A DNA stretch of 50,761 nt from Verrucomicrobiia bacterium (GCA_020849895.1 JADZFN010000051.1:1-50761); one strand, 5' to 3'; counted from the first letter of the stretch, positions 34,697 through 44,267 are shown. Program-made: numbers and translations. The notes: generated by a model from the letters alone, not told the origin.

Positions 34697-36054
34697 CGGA
34701 GCACCGCGGCGACCTGCGCGAAACACGCGTTTAGCAACAAACGCGGCGCCGTCAGCGGCGGCACCAGAGCCAGCACCTCGTTCTTCGGTCCGCTCGTCAG
34801 CGCGATCAGGCCTTTCGCCAGCAGACGGGCGCAGGTCGCGGTCGGGGAAAGGGGCGCATCGGGCGCCATTTCGATCCCGAAGATGTAGCCGAGCCCGCGC
34901 ACGTCGCGCACGCCGTTCGCGCGGCGCAACGCATCCCGAAGGCCGACAAGCAGTTCCTCCCCGTTTTCCTCCACGCGAAGCGACGGGCCGATCTTCTCGA
35001 ACTCCTCGAGCGACGCGAGCGCCGCGGCACAGGCCAGCGGATTGCCCAGGAAGGTGCTCGTGTGAATCGCTTCGCCCGTGCTTTCGGGCCAGGCGACCAT
35101 CACGTCGCGCCGTCCCACGCAGGCCGAGAGAGGCAGGCATCCCGTCAGCGCCTTGCCGAGACAGATCAAATCCGGAATCACCCCGGAATGGTCCACCGCG
35201 AACCAACGGCCGGTCCGCCACAGGCCGGTATAGATTTCGTCGGCGATGAGCAGCATCCGGTGGCGGTCGCAGAAGGCGCGCAGCTTCGGCAAAAACCCGG
35301 GAGGCGGCATCACTTCGCCGCCTCTTCCCTGCACGGGTTCGACGAGCACGGCGCCGAACCCCCCGCGCGCCGCGAGCTCCTCCAGGCGCTTCTCCATCTT
35401 CTGCAGTTGGCGCGTTTCCTCCACTTTGTCGCGCGCGGGGAAGCGCCGCCGCGGATACGGCGCGAACGCGGCGAACCGCCCGAGCTGGTTGGCGAACGGC
35501 GTGCGGAATTCCGGACGCGCGGTCGTCTCCAGCGCCCCGTAGCCGAGCCCGTGGTAGCTTCCTTCGAAGGCGATCACTCCTCGCCGGCGCGTGAAAAGCC
35601 GCGCCGTCTTCAACGCGGCTTCCACCGCCTCGAAGCCGGAGTTCCCTAGGAGAACCTGCCCCTTCGTCCGCCCGCCGCTCCAGCGTTCGAAGGTCAGCTT
35701 CGACAGGCGCCGGCAGAGCCGCCCCTTCAACACCCCGGGGTGCACGTCTCCCATTGCATGCGGCAGCCGCCATGCCTGCCGCCGCAACGCACGCGTGATC
35801 GCAGGATTCATGTGGCCGAGCGACGCCACTCCGAAGGAGCTCGCCAGGTCCACGAAGCGGTTGCCGTCCGCATCCCAGACGTTCACGCCCGAGGCGCGCT
35901 CCAAGATCACGGGGGCTCTTTCGGAAACGAACGTGACCGTCGGCGCCTCGTGGCGTTTGAGGAGCCGCGCGAGGCGTTTCGATTGCGGACCGGGCACCCG
36001 CGTGATCAGCTCCGGCAGCTCTGCAGAAGGCGTCGTACAGGGGCGAGGACTCAC
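34690..36054 (-). CDS. class III pyridoxal-phosphate aminotransferase
   Basis: The 454-aa product has the class III fold: NVWDADGNRFVDLASSFGVASLGHMNP, GNSGFEAVEAALKTARLFT, GSYHGLGYGAL, VLVEPVQGRGGEVMPPPGFL, LLIADEIYTGLWRTGRWF and LICLGKALTGCLPLSACVG, where the Lys in LGKALTGC forms the PLP Schiff base. A following HTSTFLGNPLACAAAL is standard. The substrate is open (ornithine, 4-aminobutyrate, diaminopelargonate and sugar or polyamine amines are all possible); HemL is unlikely. The GTG start overlaps the upstream GNAT stop as GTGA, so the pair is coupled. Confidence 0.88.
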   Translation of the reverse strand: MSPRPCTTPSAELPELITRVPGPQSKRLARLLKRHEAPTVTFVSERAPVILERASGVNVWDADGNRFVDLASSFGVASLGHMNPAITRALRRQAWRLPHAMGDVHPGVLKGRLCRRLSKLTFERWSGGRTKGQVLLGNSGFEAVEAALKTARLFTRRRGVIAFEGSYHGLGYGALETTARPEFRTPFANQLGRFAAFAPYPRRRFPARDKVEETRQLQKMEKRLEELAARGGFGAVLVEPVQGRGGEVMPPPGFLPKLRAFCDRHRMLLIADEIYTGLWRTGRWFAVDHSGVIPDLICLGKALTGCLPLSACVGRRDVMVAWPESTGEAIHTSTFLGNPLACAAALASLEEFEKIGPSLRVEENGEELLVGLRDALRRANGVRDVRGLGYIFGIEMAPDAPLSPTATCARLLAKGLIALTSGPKNEVLALVPPLTAPRLLLNACFAQVAAVLRQ

Positions 36055-36722
36055 AAGTCTTTAACCACCGTGCAGAGGTAAATTTTCCGGTCCACGAGGC
36101 CTTCGTATTTGGTGATCTCCCGCTTGTCCACCACTTTCCATCCCAGATATTCGTAAAGGCGGTCGGTGCGCCGGTGGTCATATCCGGCGATCTGTCCATA
36201 GACCCGCTTCACCCCCCGGCGCCGCAGCATTTCCAGCATGTTGACCACGAGGTCGGCGACGATCCGGATCCGGCGATGCTCGGGTCGCGCGTTGAAATGC
36301 ATGTGCGCCGATTCCGGAGGAGCGGTCGGCGACTCGCGCCAGCCGCGCCACAAGACCCAGGCGATGAAGCGGCGCGACGCGGCGTTGTACCGGCCTGTGA
36401 GGAGTTTCGCGAGGCCGCGGGCGGCGAGTCGCAACGCGTGGCATGCGCTCCACCAGGCGTGACGCCGCCAGCGGACGCCGCAGAGCAGATAGGCCACCAC
36501 CCGGCCGTCCTTCACGCCCACCCAGGAGGACTCGGGCTCCACGTCCGTGTAGTAGCGCGTCAGGTAATCGGCGAAAAGCTCTCGATCCGAAAAGACCGGA
36601 TCAATCGGGTTGCCGAGAAATCCCGTGTCGCAGCAGAGACCGCGGACGGCTTCCCGGTCGCCGGCCTGATAGGGGCGGATGACGAAGTCGGGGTTGGGCG
36701 TGGTGTGGTCGAGCGGACGCAT
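36051..36722 (-). CDS. GNAT-family N-acetyltransferase
   Basis: The 223-aa product starts in the GNAT way (FVIRPYQAGDREAVRGLCCDTGF), with a middle AYLLCGVRWRRHAWWSACHALRL, HMHFNARPEHRRIRIVADLVVNML for the acetyl-CoA pyrophosphate loop (normally R/QxxGxG/A, here RRIRIVAD, so somewhat degenerate), and a C-terminal LYEYLGWKVVDKREITKYEG. It is coupled to the class III aminotransferase and lies 41 bases after an acyl-CoA synthetase-GNAT gene, giving a three-gene minus-strand cluster. The substrate is unknown; with an aminotransferase next door a small amine or amino sugar is a fair guess. Confidence 0.75.
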   Translation of the reverse strand: MRPLDHTTPNPDFVIRPYQAGDREAVRGLCCDTGFLGNPIDPVFSDRELFADYLTRYYTDVEPESSWVGVKDGRVVAYLLCGVRWRRHAWWSACHALRLAARGLAKLLTGRYNAASRRFIAWVLWRGWRESPTAPPESAHMHFNARPEHRRIRIVADLVVNMLEMLRRRGVKRVYGQIAGYDHRRTDRLYEYLGWKVVDKREITKYEGLVDRKIYLCTVVKDL

Positions 36723-36763
36723 GATGCCCCGGCGGAGGCGGCGTCAGGATGCCGCGGGCGGCG

Positions 36764-39481
36764 CTACAGGTCGAGTTCGCCCTTGACCAATGAACCGTCG
36801 GGGAGCGGGGTCATGCGGAATCCGCGCTTGGCGCACAGGTGCTGCATCTCGGCGTTCTCCTTGAGCATCGAGGCATGGATGCGCGCGAGGCCCTCCTGTT
36901 TTCCGATGTCGATGAGGCGTCCGAGCAGCTCCGTGCCGAGGCCGAGGTGCTGGAACTGGTCGCTGATCAACAGGCCGATCTCCCCCTCGTTCACGCCGTG
37001 GTGGCGGTTGAGGCGCGCCACAGCGAGGATCTCGGGAGCGCCATCCGCTCCGCGACGCTCCGCCACGAGCACGATCTCGCGCGCATAGTCCGTGAAGCAG
37101 ATTTTCATGAGACGCTCGTGCGTCGTCCGTTCGCTGAAGCCCAGCTTGCGCGCGTGACGCATGTAGAAGCTGTGGTCCGAGATCGTCTGGTGAAACTTCA
37201 CCATCCGCGGCTCGTCCTCGGGGCGGATCGGGCGCGCCACGACCTCCGTGCCGTCGCGCATGGCCCAGCGGCTCACGTAGTGCGCGGGATACGGGCGGAC
37301 GGCCGGCTTCGGGAGATCCTCCTCGCGAACATCCTTGCCGTGGACGACGACGCGGGCGTCGAGCGCAAGCAGTTTTCCTGGCGCAGCCAGCAGCGGGTTG
37401 ATGTCCACCTCGCGGATCCAGCGCTGCTCGACGACGAGGTAGCTGAAGCGCACGAGCAGGCGTTCGAGGGCGGCGAGGTCCACCGGCGCCCGTCCGCGTA
37501 CGCCCTGGAGCGCGCGGTAGATGCGGGTGCGTTCGATCATGCGGCGGGCCAGGGTCGTGGTCAGCGGCGGCAGCGCGAGCGCGCGGTCGCGGAAGACCTC
37601 GACGAGTTGGCCGCCCGTCCCAAAAAGCAGAACGGGTCCAAACTGCGGATCGAGGCTGCTCCCGATGATGAGTTCGTAGCCTTCGAGCTTCACCATCGGC
37701 TGCACGGTCACGCCGAGGAAATCCTTCGCAGACGCCTTTGCTTTCACGGAGGTCTCGATCGTCCGGAACGCCTTCTTTACCGCGTCCGCGTCGGCGAGGT
37801 TGAGCTGCACGCCTCCCACGTCCGTCTTGTGAGTGATCGTCTCCGAGAAGAGCTTGAGCACCACCGGATAGCCGATCTCCGCCGCCGCCCGCACCGCCTC
37901 CTCCAGAGAGCGCGCGACGCGGGTGAGTGTCGTGGGGATCCCGTAGCAGGCGAGCAGCCCCTTCGATTCGGATTCGGTGAGGATCGTTCGCCCCGTCGCG
38001 CGGGCCGCGTGGAGGATCTTCTCCGCGCGTGTGCGGTCCGGAGCGTCCTCGGCGTGATCGGAAGGCAACTGGGGCGTTTCGTAAAGGGCGCGCAGGTTGT
38101 CGCTGTGCTGCCACATGTAGTCAAAGATGCGGCCGGCGGTGTCCGGATATTCGAAGCAGGGGATGCCCGCGCGGCTGAGGATCGCACGGCCCGCCTCGAC
38201 CTCGCCTCCGCCCATCCAGCTCGCGAGCACCGGCTTCCCGGCGAGCTTTGCGTAGGGCTTGAGCTGCTCGGCCGTCTGCGTCGGATCGGTCATCGCCTGC
38301 GGGGTCAGGATCACGAGCAGGCCGTCGCTGTTCGGGTCCTGCGCGGCGATCTCGAGCGCCTTCGCGTAGCGCTCGGGGCTCGCGTCGCCGAGCACGTCCA
38401 CGGGATTGCCGCGGCTCCACGGACCCGGCAGGATCTTGTTCAGCGCCTCGATCGTCGCCGCGGAAAGCTCCGCCAGCTCGCCTCCGTCGTGGATCAGCGC
38501 GTCGGTGGCCAGCACGCCCGGGCCGCCGGCGTTGGTCAGGATCGTAAGGCGCGGTCCGCGCGGGCGCGGCTGTTTCGCGAGCACCTCCGCCGCGTGGAAG
38601 AGGTGCGAGATGTCGTTGACGCGGAGCACCCCGCAGCGGCGAAAGGCGGCATCCAGCACCTCGTCGCTGCCCGTCAGCGCTCCGGTGTGCGAGGCGGCGG
38701 CCTTGCTCGCCGCCTCCGTCTTCCCCGCCTTGATCACGATCACGGGTTTCGAGAGCGCCACCTCGTGCGCCGCAGAGAGGAAGCTCCGCGCGTCGCCGAT
38801 GGATTCCATGTAGATCACGATGCTCTCGGTGCGCGGATCGTTGCCCAAGTGGCTGATGAGGTCCCCCCAGCCGACGTCCAGCATCGAACCGATGGACACG
38901 AACGCGCTGAAACCGACGTTCTCCCGCAGGCTCCAATCCAGCACCGCCGTGCAGAGCGCGCCGCTCTGGCTGATGAACCCGACGTTTCCCGGCCGGGCCA
39001 TCCCGCTCGCGAAAGTCGCGTTCACGCCCGTGATCGGGCACATCACCCCGAGGCAATTCGGTCCCACGATGCGCATGCGCCCCCGGCGCGCTTCTTCCAA
39101 CACCCGCTGCTCCAACTTCACGCCTTCCGGCCCCGTCTCCTTGAATCCCGCCGAGATCACGATCGCTGCGCGCACGCCGGCCTTCACGCATTCTGCGATG
39201 ATCCCCGGCACGGTTGGCGCCGGGGTCACGACGACCGCCAGATCCACGCGCTCGGGGACGTCCGCGATGCGTGGATAGGCCTTGATCCCGAGCACGGCGG
39301 GGCGCGTCGGGTTCACCGGGAAGACCGTCCCGTTGAACGGATTGCTGATGAGGTTCCAGAGGATGGTTCGTCCGACAGTGCCCGCCTTTTCGGTGGCGCC
39401 GATCACAGCCACGGTGCGCGGCGCGAAAATGGCGTGCAAAGGCTGGCGTTCGTGGCGGAGGTCGCGAAGAATTTCATTCAT
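36764..39481 (-). CDS. ADP-forming acyl-CoA synthetase fused to GNAT acetyltransferase (Pat-like)
   Basis: The 905-aa product joins four parts. A CoA-binding Rossmann domain ([15 protein letters not shown], residues 15-150) comes first, then a succinyl-CoA-ligase-like domain including [11 protein letters not shown], where His 265 is at the place of the phosphorylated His of active ADP-forming acetyl-CoA synthetases. An ATP-grasp region ([38 protein letters not shown]) follows. Last is a C-terminal GNAT domain ([35 protein letters not shown]). Enteric protein acetyltransferase PatZ has lost that His; here it is kept, so both activities may exist. Role: acetate/acyl-CoA handling and lysine acetylation of proteins. 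It heads the GNAT-aminotransferase cluster. Confidence 0.87.
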   Translation of the reverse strand: MNEILRDLRHERQPLHAIFAPRTVAVIGATEKAGTVGRTILWNLISNPFNGTVFPVNPTRPAVLGIKAYPRIADVPERVDLAVVVTPAPTVPGIIAECVKAGVRAAIVISAGFKETGPEGVKLEQRVLEEARRGRMRIVGPNCLGVMCPITGVNATFASGMARPGNVGFISQSGALCTAVLDWSLRENVGFSAFVSIGSMLDVGWGDLISHLGNDPRTESIVIYMESIGDARSFLSAAHEVALSKPVIVIKAGKTEAASKAAASHTGALTGSDEVLDAAFRRCGVLRVNDISHLFHAAEVLAKQPRPRGPRLTILTNAGGPGVLATDALIHDGGELAELSAATIEALNKILPGPWSRGNPVDVLGDASPERYAKALEIAAQDPNSDGLLVILTPQAMTDPTQTAEQLKPYAKLAGKPVLASWMGGGEVEAGRAILSRAGIPCFEYPDTAGRIFDYMWQHSDNLRALYETPQLPSDHAEDAPDRTRAEKILHAARATGRTILTESESKGLLACYGIPTTLTRVARSLEEAVRAAAEIGYPVVLKLFSETITHKTDVGGVQLNLADADAVKKAFRTIETSVKAKASAKDFLGVTVQPMVKLEGYELIIGSSLDPQFGPVLLFGTGGQLVEVFRDRALALPPLTTTLARRMIERTRIYRALQGVRGRAPVDLAALERLLVRFSYLVVEQRWIREVDINPLLAAPGKLLALDARVVVHGKDVREEDLPKPAVRPYPAHYVSRWAMRDGTEVVARPIRPEDEPRMVKFHQTISDHSFYMRHARKLGFSERTTHERLMKICFTDYAREIVLVAERRGADGAPEILAVARLNRHHGVNEGEIGLLISDQFQHLGLGTELLGRLIDIGKQEGLARIHASMLKENAEMQHLCAKRGFRMTPLPDGSLVKGELDL

Positions 39482-39615
39482 GGAAGAAGGCTCCGGTATA
39501 AGGAATACTGCTACTCAACTCTGCGGTGAACCGTTTGGCAAGCCGAAACCGCACAGCCGAATCCGGCCTTTGGACTCGTTTTTTCCGGCGCGCACTCGCA
39601 GGCTGCTGGGCGGCC

Positions 39616-40935
39616 ATGAATCTCGTCGAACAGGCGCGCCGCGCCGGCGTCGTCGGCGCGGGGGGCGGAGGATTCCCCGCGCACGTCAAGCTCGCTGCCC
39701 GGGCCGACACCGTGATCGCCAACGGCGCCGAATGCGAGCCGCTCCTCCACAAGGATGCGGCCGTCATGGAGTGGGCGGCCGAGCGTGTGGTGAAGGGTCT
39801 CCTGCTCGCCCGCGACGCCGTCGGGGCGACGCGCGCGGTCGTTGCCGTGAAGGCGAAGAACACGCAGGCGGTCGAGGCGGTCCGTCGCGCCTGCGAAGGC
39901 GCGCCCGCAGAGTTTCAGGCGCTCGGCGATTACTATCCCGCCGGCGACGAATACGACCTCGTCTATGCTGTGACCGGACGTCTCATCCCGCCGGGCGGTC
40001 TGCCGATTCACGTCGGGGCGGTCGTGCAGAACGTCGAGACCCTCGCCAACCTCGCCGCCGCGGCCGAGGGGCGGCCCGTCACCCACAAGACGCTGACCGT
40101 CGCCGGTGCGGTGCGTACGCCCGCAACGTTCACCGTTCCGATCGGAACTCCGCTCCGCGCATTGTTCGAGGCGGCGGGCGGATTGACCGACGCGAAGCCC
40201 CTCCTCTGCCTCGGCGGATTGATGATGGGCCAGTCCACCGCAGACCTCGATACGCCCGTCACCAAAACGCTCACGGGCGTGGTCGTTTTGCCGGGAGACC
40301 ATCCGGTCGCCCGTCGCAAGCTCCGTCCCGCGGCCTCCCAGGCGCACATCGGCAAGTCCGCGTGCGACCAGTGTCGCTACTGCACCGAATACTGCCCCCG
40401 TTACCTGCTCGGTTACGCGGTGGAACCGCACCAGGTGATGCGCGGCCTCGGGTTCACCGCTACGGGCGCGGCGCATTGGAACGAGTGGGCGGCGCTCTGC
40501 TGCTCCTGCGGCCTTTGCACCCTCTTTGCTTGTCCCGAAGACCTGTATCCGAAAGAGGCGTGTGACGCCGCGAAGGTCGAACACCGGAAAGCGAACTGGA
40601 CCTGGGACGGCCCCCGGCAGGTGAAACCGCACCCGATTCGCGAAGGCCGCCGCGTGCCGTCTTCCGCGCTCGTCCGCCGCATGCATCTGGGCAAACTCGA
40701 TCTCCCCGCGCCCTACGACGAACGCGCGGTGGCGGCCCCGCGGCTGACGTTGCTTCTGAAGCAGCACGCGGGGGCTCCCGCGAACGCGTCGGTGCGCGCG
40801 GGGCAAAGGGTCGCCGCGGGCGAACCGGTTGCCGCCCCTGCCGAAGGCGCCCTCGGCGCCGTCCTCCACGCGCCCTGCCGTGCGGAAGTCCTCGAGACGC
40901 AACCCGACCATCTCCTCCTTCAACGCCTCCCATGA
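39616..40935 (+). CDS. pduS: PduS-like corrin reductase (SLBB/RnfC-type, two 4Fe-4S clusters)
   Basis: The 439-aa product follows PduS, the cobalamin reductase linked to propanediol-utilisation microcompartments. It has the N-terminal RnfC-like VGAGGGGFPAHVKLAARADT, IANGAECEPLLHKD, the SLBB-type VGAVVQNVETLANLA, 4Fe-4S motifs at C250/C253/C256/C260 (CDQCRYCTEYCPRYLLGYAV) and at C296/C298/C301/C306, and a C-terminal barrel-sandwich part. It would reduce cob(III)alamin or cob(II)alamin for re-adenosylation, using FMN and NADH. ATG 39616 is the conserved start. PduT follows with a 4-base ATGA overlap. No further pdu genes are in the window. Confidence 0.87.
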   Translation: MNLVEQARRAGVVGAGGGGFPAHVKLAARADTVIANGAECEPLLHKDAAVMEWAAERVVKGLLLARDAVGATRAVVAVKAKNTQAVEAVRRACEGAPAEFQALGDYYPAGDEYDLVYAVTGRLIPPGGLPIHVGAVVQNVETLANLAAAAEGRPVTHKTLTVAGAVRTPATFTVPIGTPLRALFEAAGGLTDAKPLLCLGGLMMGQSTADLDTPVTKTLTGVVVLPGDHPVARRKLRPAASQAHIGKSACDQCRYCTEYCPRYLLGYAVEPHQVMRGLGFTATGAAHWNEWAALCCSCGLCTLFACPEDLYPKEACDAAKVEHRKANWTWDGPRQVKPHPIREGRRVPSSALVRRMHLGKLDLPAPYDERAVAAPRLTLLLKQHAGAPANASVRAGQRVAAGEPVAAPAEGALGAVLHAPCRAEVLETQPDHLLLQRLP

Positions 40936-41483
40936 ACGAAAAATCCCTCGGTCTCGTCGAACTCACGAGCGTTGCCGCCGGCTTCCAATGCGCCGACGCG
41001 ATGCTCAAGGCCGGAAACGTGCGCCTCCTCCTTTCCCGCTCCATTTGCTCGGGCAAATACATGGTCCTCGTCGGCGGCGACGCCGCCGGTGTGCAAGCCG
41101 CGGTGACCGCCGCGGAGGAAGCCGCCGCCGGCTGCCTCATTGATCGCTTCGTCATTCCGAACATCCATCCCGACGTGGTGGCGAGCCTCGGTCGCGCCGC
41201 GCTGCCGCCGCCGGAAGGCGCGCTCGGCGTCCTCGAGGCGTTCAGCATCGTCTCGCTCATTGAAGCGGCGGATGCCGCGGCCAAGTCTGCGGACGTGAAG
41301 ATTCTCGACCTTCGCCTTGCGATGGCGCTCGGAGGCAAGGCCTTCTGCACCCTCACCGGCGCCATCGGTGCTGTGCAAACGGCCGTGGCCGCCGGCCGCC
41401 GTGTGATCGAGGAAGCGGGCGCGCTGGTGAACGCCGTCGTCCTCTCCCGCCCGCATCCCGACGTTTATCGCGAACTGATCTGA
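40932..41483 (+). CDS. pduT: PduT-like tandem BMC-domain shell protein
   Basis: The 183-aa product has two BMC shell domains (about residues 5-85 and 95-175), like PduT, which forms trimers in the wall of microcompartments. It starts ELTSVAAGFQCADAMLKAGNV and has LLSRSICSGKYMVLVGGD, where Cys 39 sits at the place of the pore Cys that holds the PduT 4Fe-4S cluster. The second domain ends in VVLSRPHPDVYREL, as PduT does (SRPH). PduS and PduT interact in Salmonella, with electrons thought to pass through the pore. Here they are coupled but stand alone, with no shell hexamer or aldehyde dehydrogenase gene near. Confidence 0.92.
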   Translation: MNEKSLGLVELTSVAAGFQCADAMLKAGNVRLLLSRSICSGKYMVLVGGDAAGVQAAVTAAEEAAAGCLIDRFVIPNIHPDVVASLGRAALPPPEGALGVLEAFSIVSLIEAADAAAKSADVKILDLRLAMALGGKAFCTLTGAIGAVQTAVAAGRRVIEEAGALVNAVVLSRPHPDVYRELI

Positions 41484-41524
41484 AAAGGCGTGGAACGCGT
41501 GGTGCGTTTTACGCTGCTGTCCAC

Positions 41525-41629
41525 ATGCCAAGGCCGAGGCGCGTCGGAGACTGCCGGATCATCTTCGCTATCCTCGACGAGCGAGTTCTCGTGCTGCGGG
41601 TTGGCCCTCGACGGGAAGCCGACCGATAA
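41525..41629 (+). pseudogene. C-terminal fragment of a RelE/ParE-family toxin
   Basis: Translated from 41525, the frame gives RVGDCRIIFAILDERVLVLR and then VGPRREADR before a TAA at 41627. That matches the end of RelE-type toxins (xVGDYRIIYxIDDxxVxVLxxxxRREVYR). Only about 34 residues remain, the N-terminal half with most of the fold and any antitoxin gene are missing, so this is a remnant. It lies 40 bases after pduT and next to a transposase remnant. Confidence 0.75.
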
Positions 41630-41669
41630 TTGGGTTCTCTTTCGCACCCTCGCGCTACCCTTTACGGGA

Positions 41670-41830
41670 AGTCGGCGCCTCCGCGCGCGGACAACGGCCC
41701 GGAGTTTATCGTCAAGGCGGTGCAGGACTGGCTCAAGGGAAACGCGGTCAAGACCCTCTACATCCACCCGGGGTCACCCTGGGAGAACTCCTACATCGAG
41801 AGCTTCTACGACTTCTTGGTGCGGACATAT
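41670..41830 (+). pseudogene. IS3-family transposase (integrase core) C-terminal fragment
   Basis: The frame through 41690 reads ADNGPEFIVKAVQDWL, then TLYIHPGSPWENSYIESFYD, the classic retroviral-integrase core of IS3-type OrfB with the second Asp and the final Glu of the DDE triad. The N-terminal half, the first Asp and the C-terminal end are absent; no inverted repeats were found. Its end overlaps the last codons of the cyclase gene on the opposite strand, whose stop codon (41806-41808) lies within transposase sequence. Confidence 0.8.
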
Positions 41831-44226
41831 TCGCCCTGCCAATCGGGAGGAGGTGGGTCGGCTTGAAAGGCGCGCGCGCGCGCAATGAAGGCGAGCGAGG
41901 GCGGGTCGCCGGGAGCGAGGCGGAGCGCCTCGCCAAACTCCGCCAGCGCGCCCACCCAGTCACGCCGCCAGTAGAGCTCCAGCCCCTTCTCGAAGCGGGA
42001 AATCGCCTCGCGCATCGTCGCACCCACGTCCTCCTTTCGCCCTACGAGCTCAAAAACCTCCACGGGTACGCGCTTCCCGGCGACAACCAGACGGTCAAGC
42101 CGGCGCGTCACGAGAACCCCCTTCACCGCGGTGTTCGTCACTTCGCCGATCATGATCCTCGTCCCATAGTCTTTGTTCGCCGGCTCGAGGCGTGCCGCGA
42201 AATTCACGGTGTCTCCCATCACGGTGTACTCGCGGCGGTCGGCGGACCCCATGCCTCCCGCCGAGACGAGCCCCGTGTGGATCCCCATGCGGACGACGAG
42301 TTCCACTCCATGCGCCTCGCGAAAGTGCGCCGCCAGCTCGCGGATTCTCGCCTGCTGCTCCAGCGCGGCGAGGCATGCCTGCCACGCGTGGTCATCGCTC
42401 GGGTAGGGCGCGCCCCAGAAGGCCATGATGCCGTCGCCGGCGAACTTGTTCACGCAACCGCGGTGCGCCTTGATGATGTCGCTCATCGGGCCGAGGTAGG
42501 CGTTGAGGATCTCAACGAGTCGTTCGGGTGCCATCCGCTCGGAAAGCGATGTGAATCCCGCCACGTCCGAGAAGAAGACCGTTGCCTCGCGCCTCTCTCC
42601 TGCAAGCGAGAAACTCTCGGGATGCTCTTCGAGGTAGTGGAGCACCACGTCCGAGACCATCGCGCCGAACTTCCTGCGGATCTCGATCCGCGCCTTCTGC
42701 TCGGCGCGGTAGCGGTAGAGCGAGACCGCCCCGAACGCGACGACGATCGCGCCTCCCGGCAGAACCATCGGCAGGCACGCAGCGTTCGCGAGAAAGAGAC
42801 CGAAGGCCGCCGCCTCCGCCCCGACGAGGAGGAACGCCGTGCCGACTCCGGAGACGAGGACTCCCGCGCGGGCGTTGAGGAGGGCGAGGACGACCAGCAG
42901 GCCCGCGACGAGAGCGGACGACGCGGCTCGTCCCGGCGGACGGAGGAAACTCGCGCGGAGGATGTTGTCTACCGCCGTCATGTGGATGAAGACATAAGGC
43001 GCGTTCGAATCCAGCGCGCACGGACCGATGTCGCCGGCCCCCGTGAAGGTCTCCCCCACGAGCACGATGTTCCCTCGGAGGCGCTCGCGGATCCGTCGTG
43101 CCTCGACGGCCTCACGCGAGGGTCCCTCGCCAAGAAACGGCCCGTAGTCGGCCAGCGCCACCCAGGGCACCTGCGGGAAGTCCGCGATCTTTCCCTCGAA
43201 GTTCAGGAAGAGCCGGCCGAGGCGGTCCACGGGGACGCGGATCGTGCGCTCCGCATTCCAGAGCCGAACCTCCCGTCCAAACTCGACGCGGAGGCCCGTC
43301 CTTCCCGTGGCGTCCCGCGGATCCGCTCCGAGGTGGAGCAGGCACGCCCGCAGGGCAAACGACGGCGCGAATCGCGTCTCTCCCTTCGGCGTCCGAAAAC
43401 CGACGATGAGCGGGAGTCGGCGAAGGTTGCCGTCGGGATCGCGCGGCACGTTGATCGCCCCGAGCTCGACGGGGGCGGAGGCGAGGAGATCGAAGGGCAG
43501 GGTCGCGTTGTCCGCGAAGGGATAGTCCGGCGGCGCACCGACCACGCACGACGCAGGAAGGGCGCATGCCTCGAGCGTTTCGGCGCGTTCGCGGTCGGCC
43601 GCCTCCGAGGCTCTCCATGCCGGGGACGCGTCCTCCGCCTCGCGGGTCAGCGCGCAGGCGACGATGAACTGCGGGATGGACGGATCCCGCCGCCGCGCCT
43701 CGTCGAGGGTGTAGAAGAGATTGGCGAAACGGGCGTTGCAGACCTCGTCGAGCAGGTTGAGCAAGCCCACTCTCGGGAACCGTTCTTCCTGGAGCGCGTC
43801 ACGGAGCGGCGCGCGCCCGCCACGCACGAGGCGCTCCAGCTCGGCGTCCGTCCCGTCGGCCCGCGTCCGGTACGGGAGAAACATGAAATCGAGGCCGACC
43901 ACGTTCGGCTTCCATGCCGTCGCGAGCTGGCGCATCGCGGAGATCCAGTGGTCCCGCGTGAGCCAGCCGCCCGAACCCCAGCGGTCGGCGTGAGGGGAAG
44001 AGGCCGGGTCCACCGACTTCTGGTCCACTCCGGCGAGGACGACTTCAAGGCTCACGCGCGTCGCGCCCCAGCGGCTCTTCAACCAGTGGCGGGCGCGGAA
44101 ACGAGCGTCCACCGTCTTCATTTCGAGCCCTTCGACCCACCCGAGAAACTCGACCGTCACCGCGAGCGCGGTCACGACGAGGCAGATCGCCAGGATGGCG
44201 GCGAAGGGTTTCCGTCCTCGACGCAT
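41806..44226 (-). CDS. CHASE2-domain class III adenylate/guanylate cyclase
   Basis: The 806-aa product has one N-terminal membrane span (residues 8-28) and a CHASE2 sensor (about 30-410) on the outer side of the inner membrane. Three further spans (435-505) follow, then a cyclase catalytic domain with metal Asp 554 in FFSDVAGFTSLSERM and Asp 598 in NKFAGDGIMAFWG, and MGDTVNFAARLEPANKD. The final 70 residues suggest one TPR-like helical repeat. It would turn an extracytoplasmic signal into cAMP or cGMP. The last ten codons and the stop come from a transposase remnant, so the natural C-terminus may be altered. It is last in an operon with caspase-like, FecR-like and barrel genes. Confidence 0.92.
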   Translation of the reverse strand: MRRGRKPFAAILAICLVVTALAVTVEFLGWVEGLEMKTVDARFRARHWLKSRWGATRVSLEVVLAGVDQKSVDPASSPHADRWGSGGWLTRDHWISAMRQLATAWKPNVVGLDFMFLPYRTRADGTDAELERLVRGGRAPLRDALQEERFPRVGLLNLLDEVCNARFANLFYTLDEARRRDPSIPQFIVACALTREAEDASPAWRASEAADRERAETLEACALPASCVVGAPPDYPFADNATLPFDLLASAPVELGAINVPRDPDGNLRRLPLIVGFRTPKGETRFAPSFALRACLLHLGADPRDATGRTGLRVEFGREVRLWNAERTIRVPVDRLGRLFLNFEGKIADFPQVPWVALADYGPFLGEGPSREAVEARRIRERLRGNIVLVGETFTGAGDIGPCALDSNAPYVFIHMTAVDNILRASFLRPPGRAASSALVAGLLVVLALLNARAGVLVSGVGTAFLLVGAEAAAFGLFLANAACLPMVLPGGAIVVAFGAVSLYRYRAEQKARIEIRRKFGAMVSDVVLHYLEEHPESFSLAGERREATVFFSDVAGFTSLSERMAPERLVEILNAYLGPMSDIIKAHRGCVNKFAGDGIMAFWGAPYPSDDHAWQACLAALEQQARIRELAAHFREAHGVELVVRMGIHTGLVSAGGMGSADRREYTVMGDTVNFAARLEPANKDYGTRIMIGEVTNTAVKGVLVTRRLDRLVVAGKRVPVEVFELVGRKEDVGATMREAISRFEKGLELYWRRDWVGALAEFGEALRLAPGDPPSLAFIARARAFQADPPPPDWQGEYVRTKKS

Positions 44227-44267
44227 GAGCCTCCTGATAGCCTGCGTCTCCCGTCGTTTGAAGAAGA

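Noticed and set aside
36839-39529. 896-codon plus-strand open frame across the acyl-CoA synthetase gene
   Set aside because: It is the mirror of a well-supported gene; Arg/His/Ala/Glu-rich composition is typical of antisense frames in GC-rich DNA.
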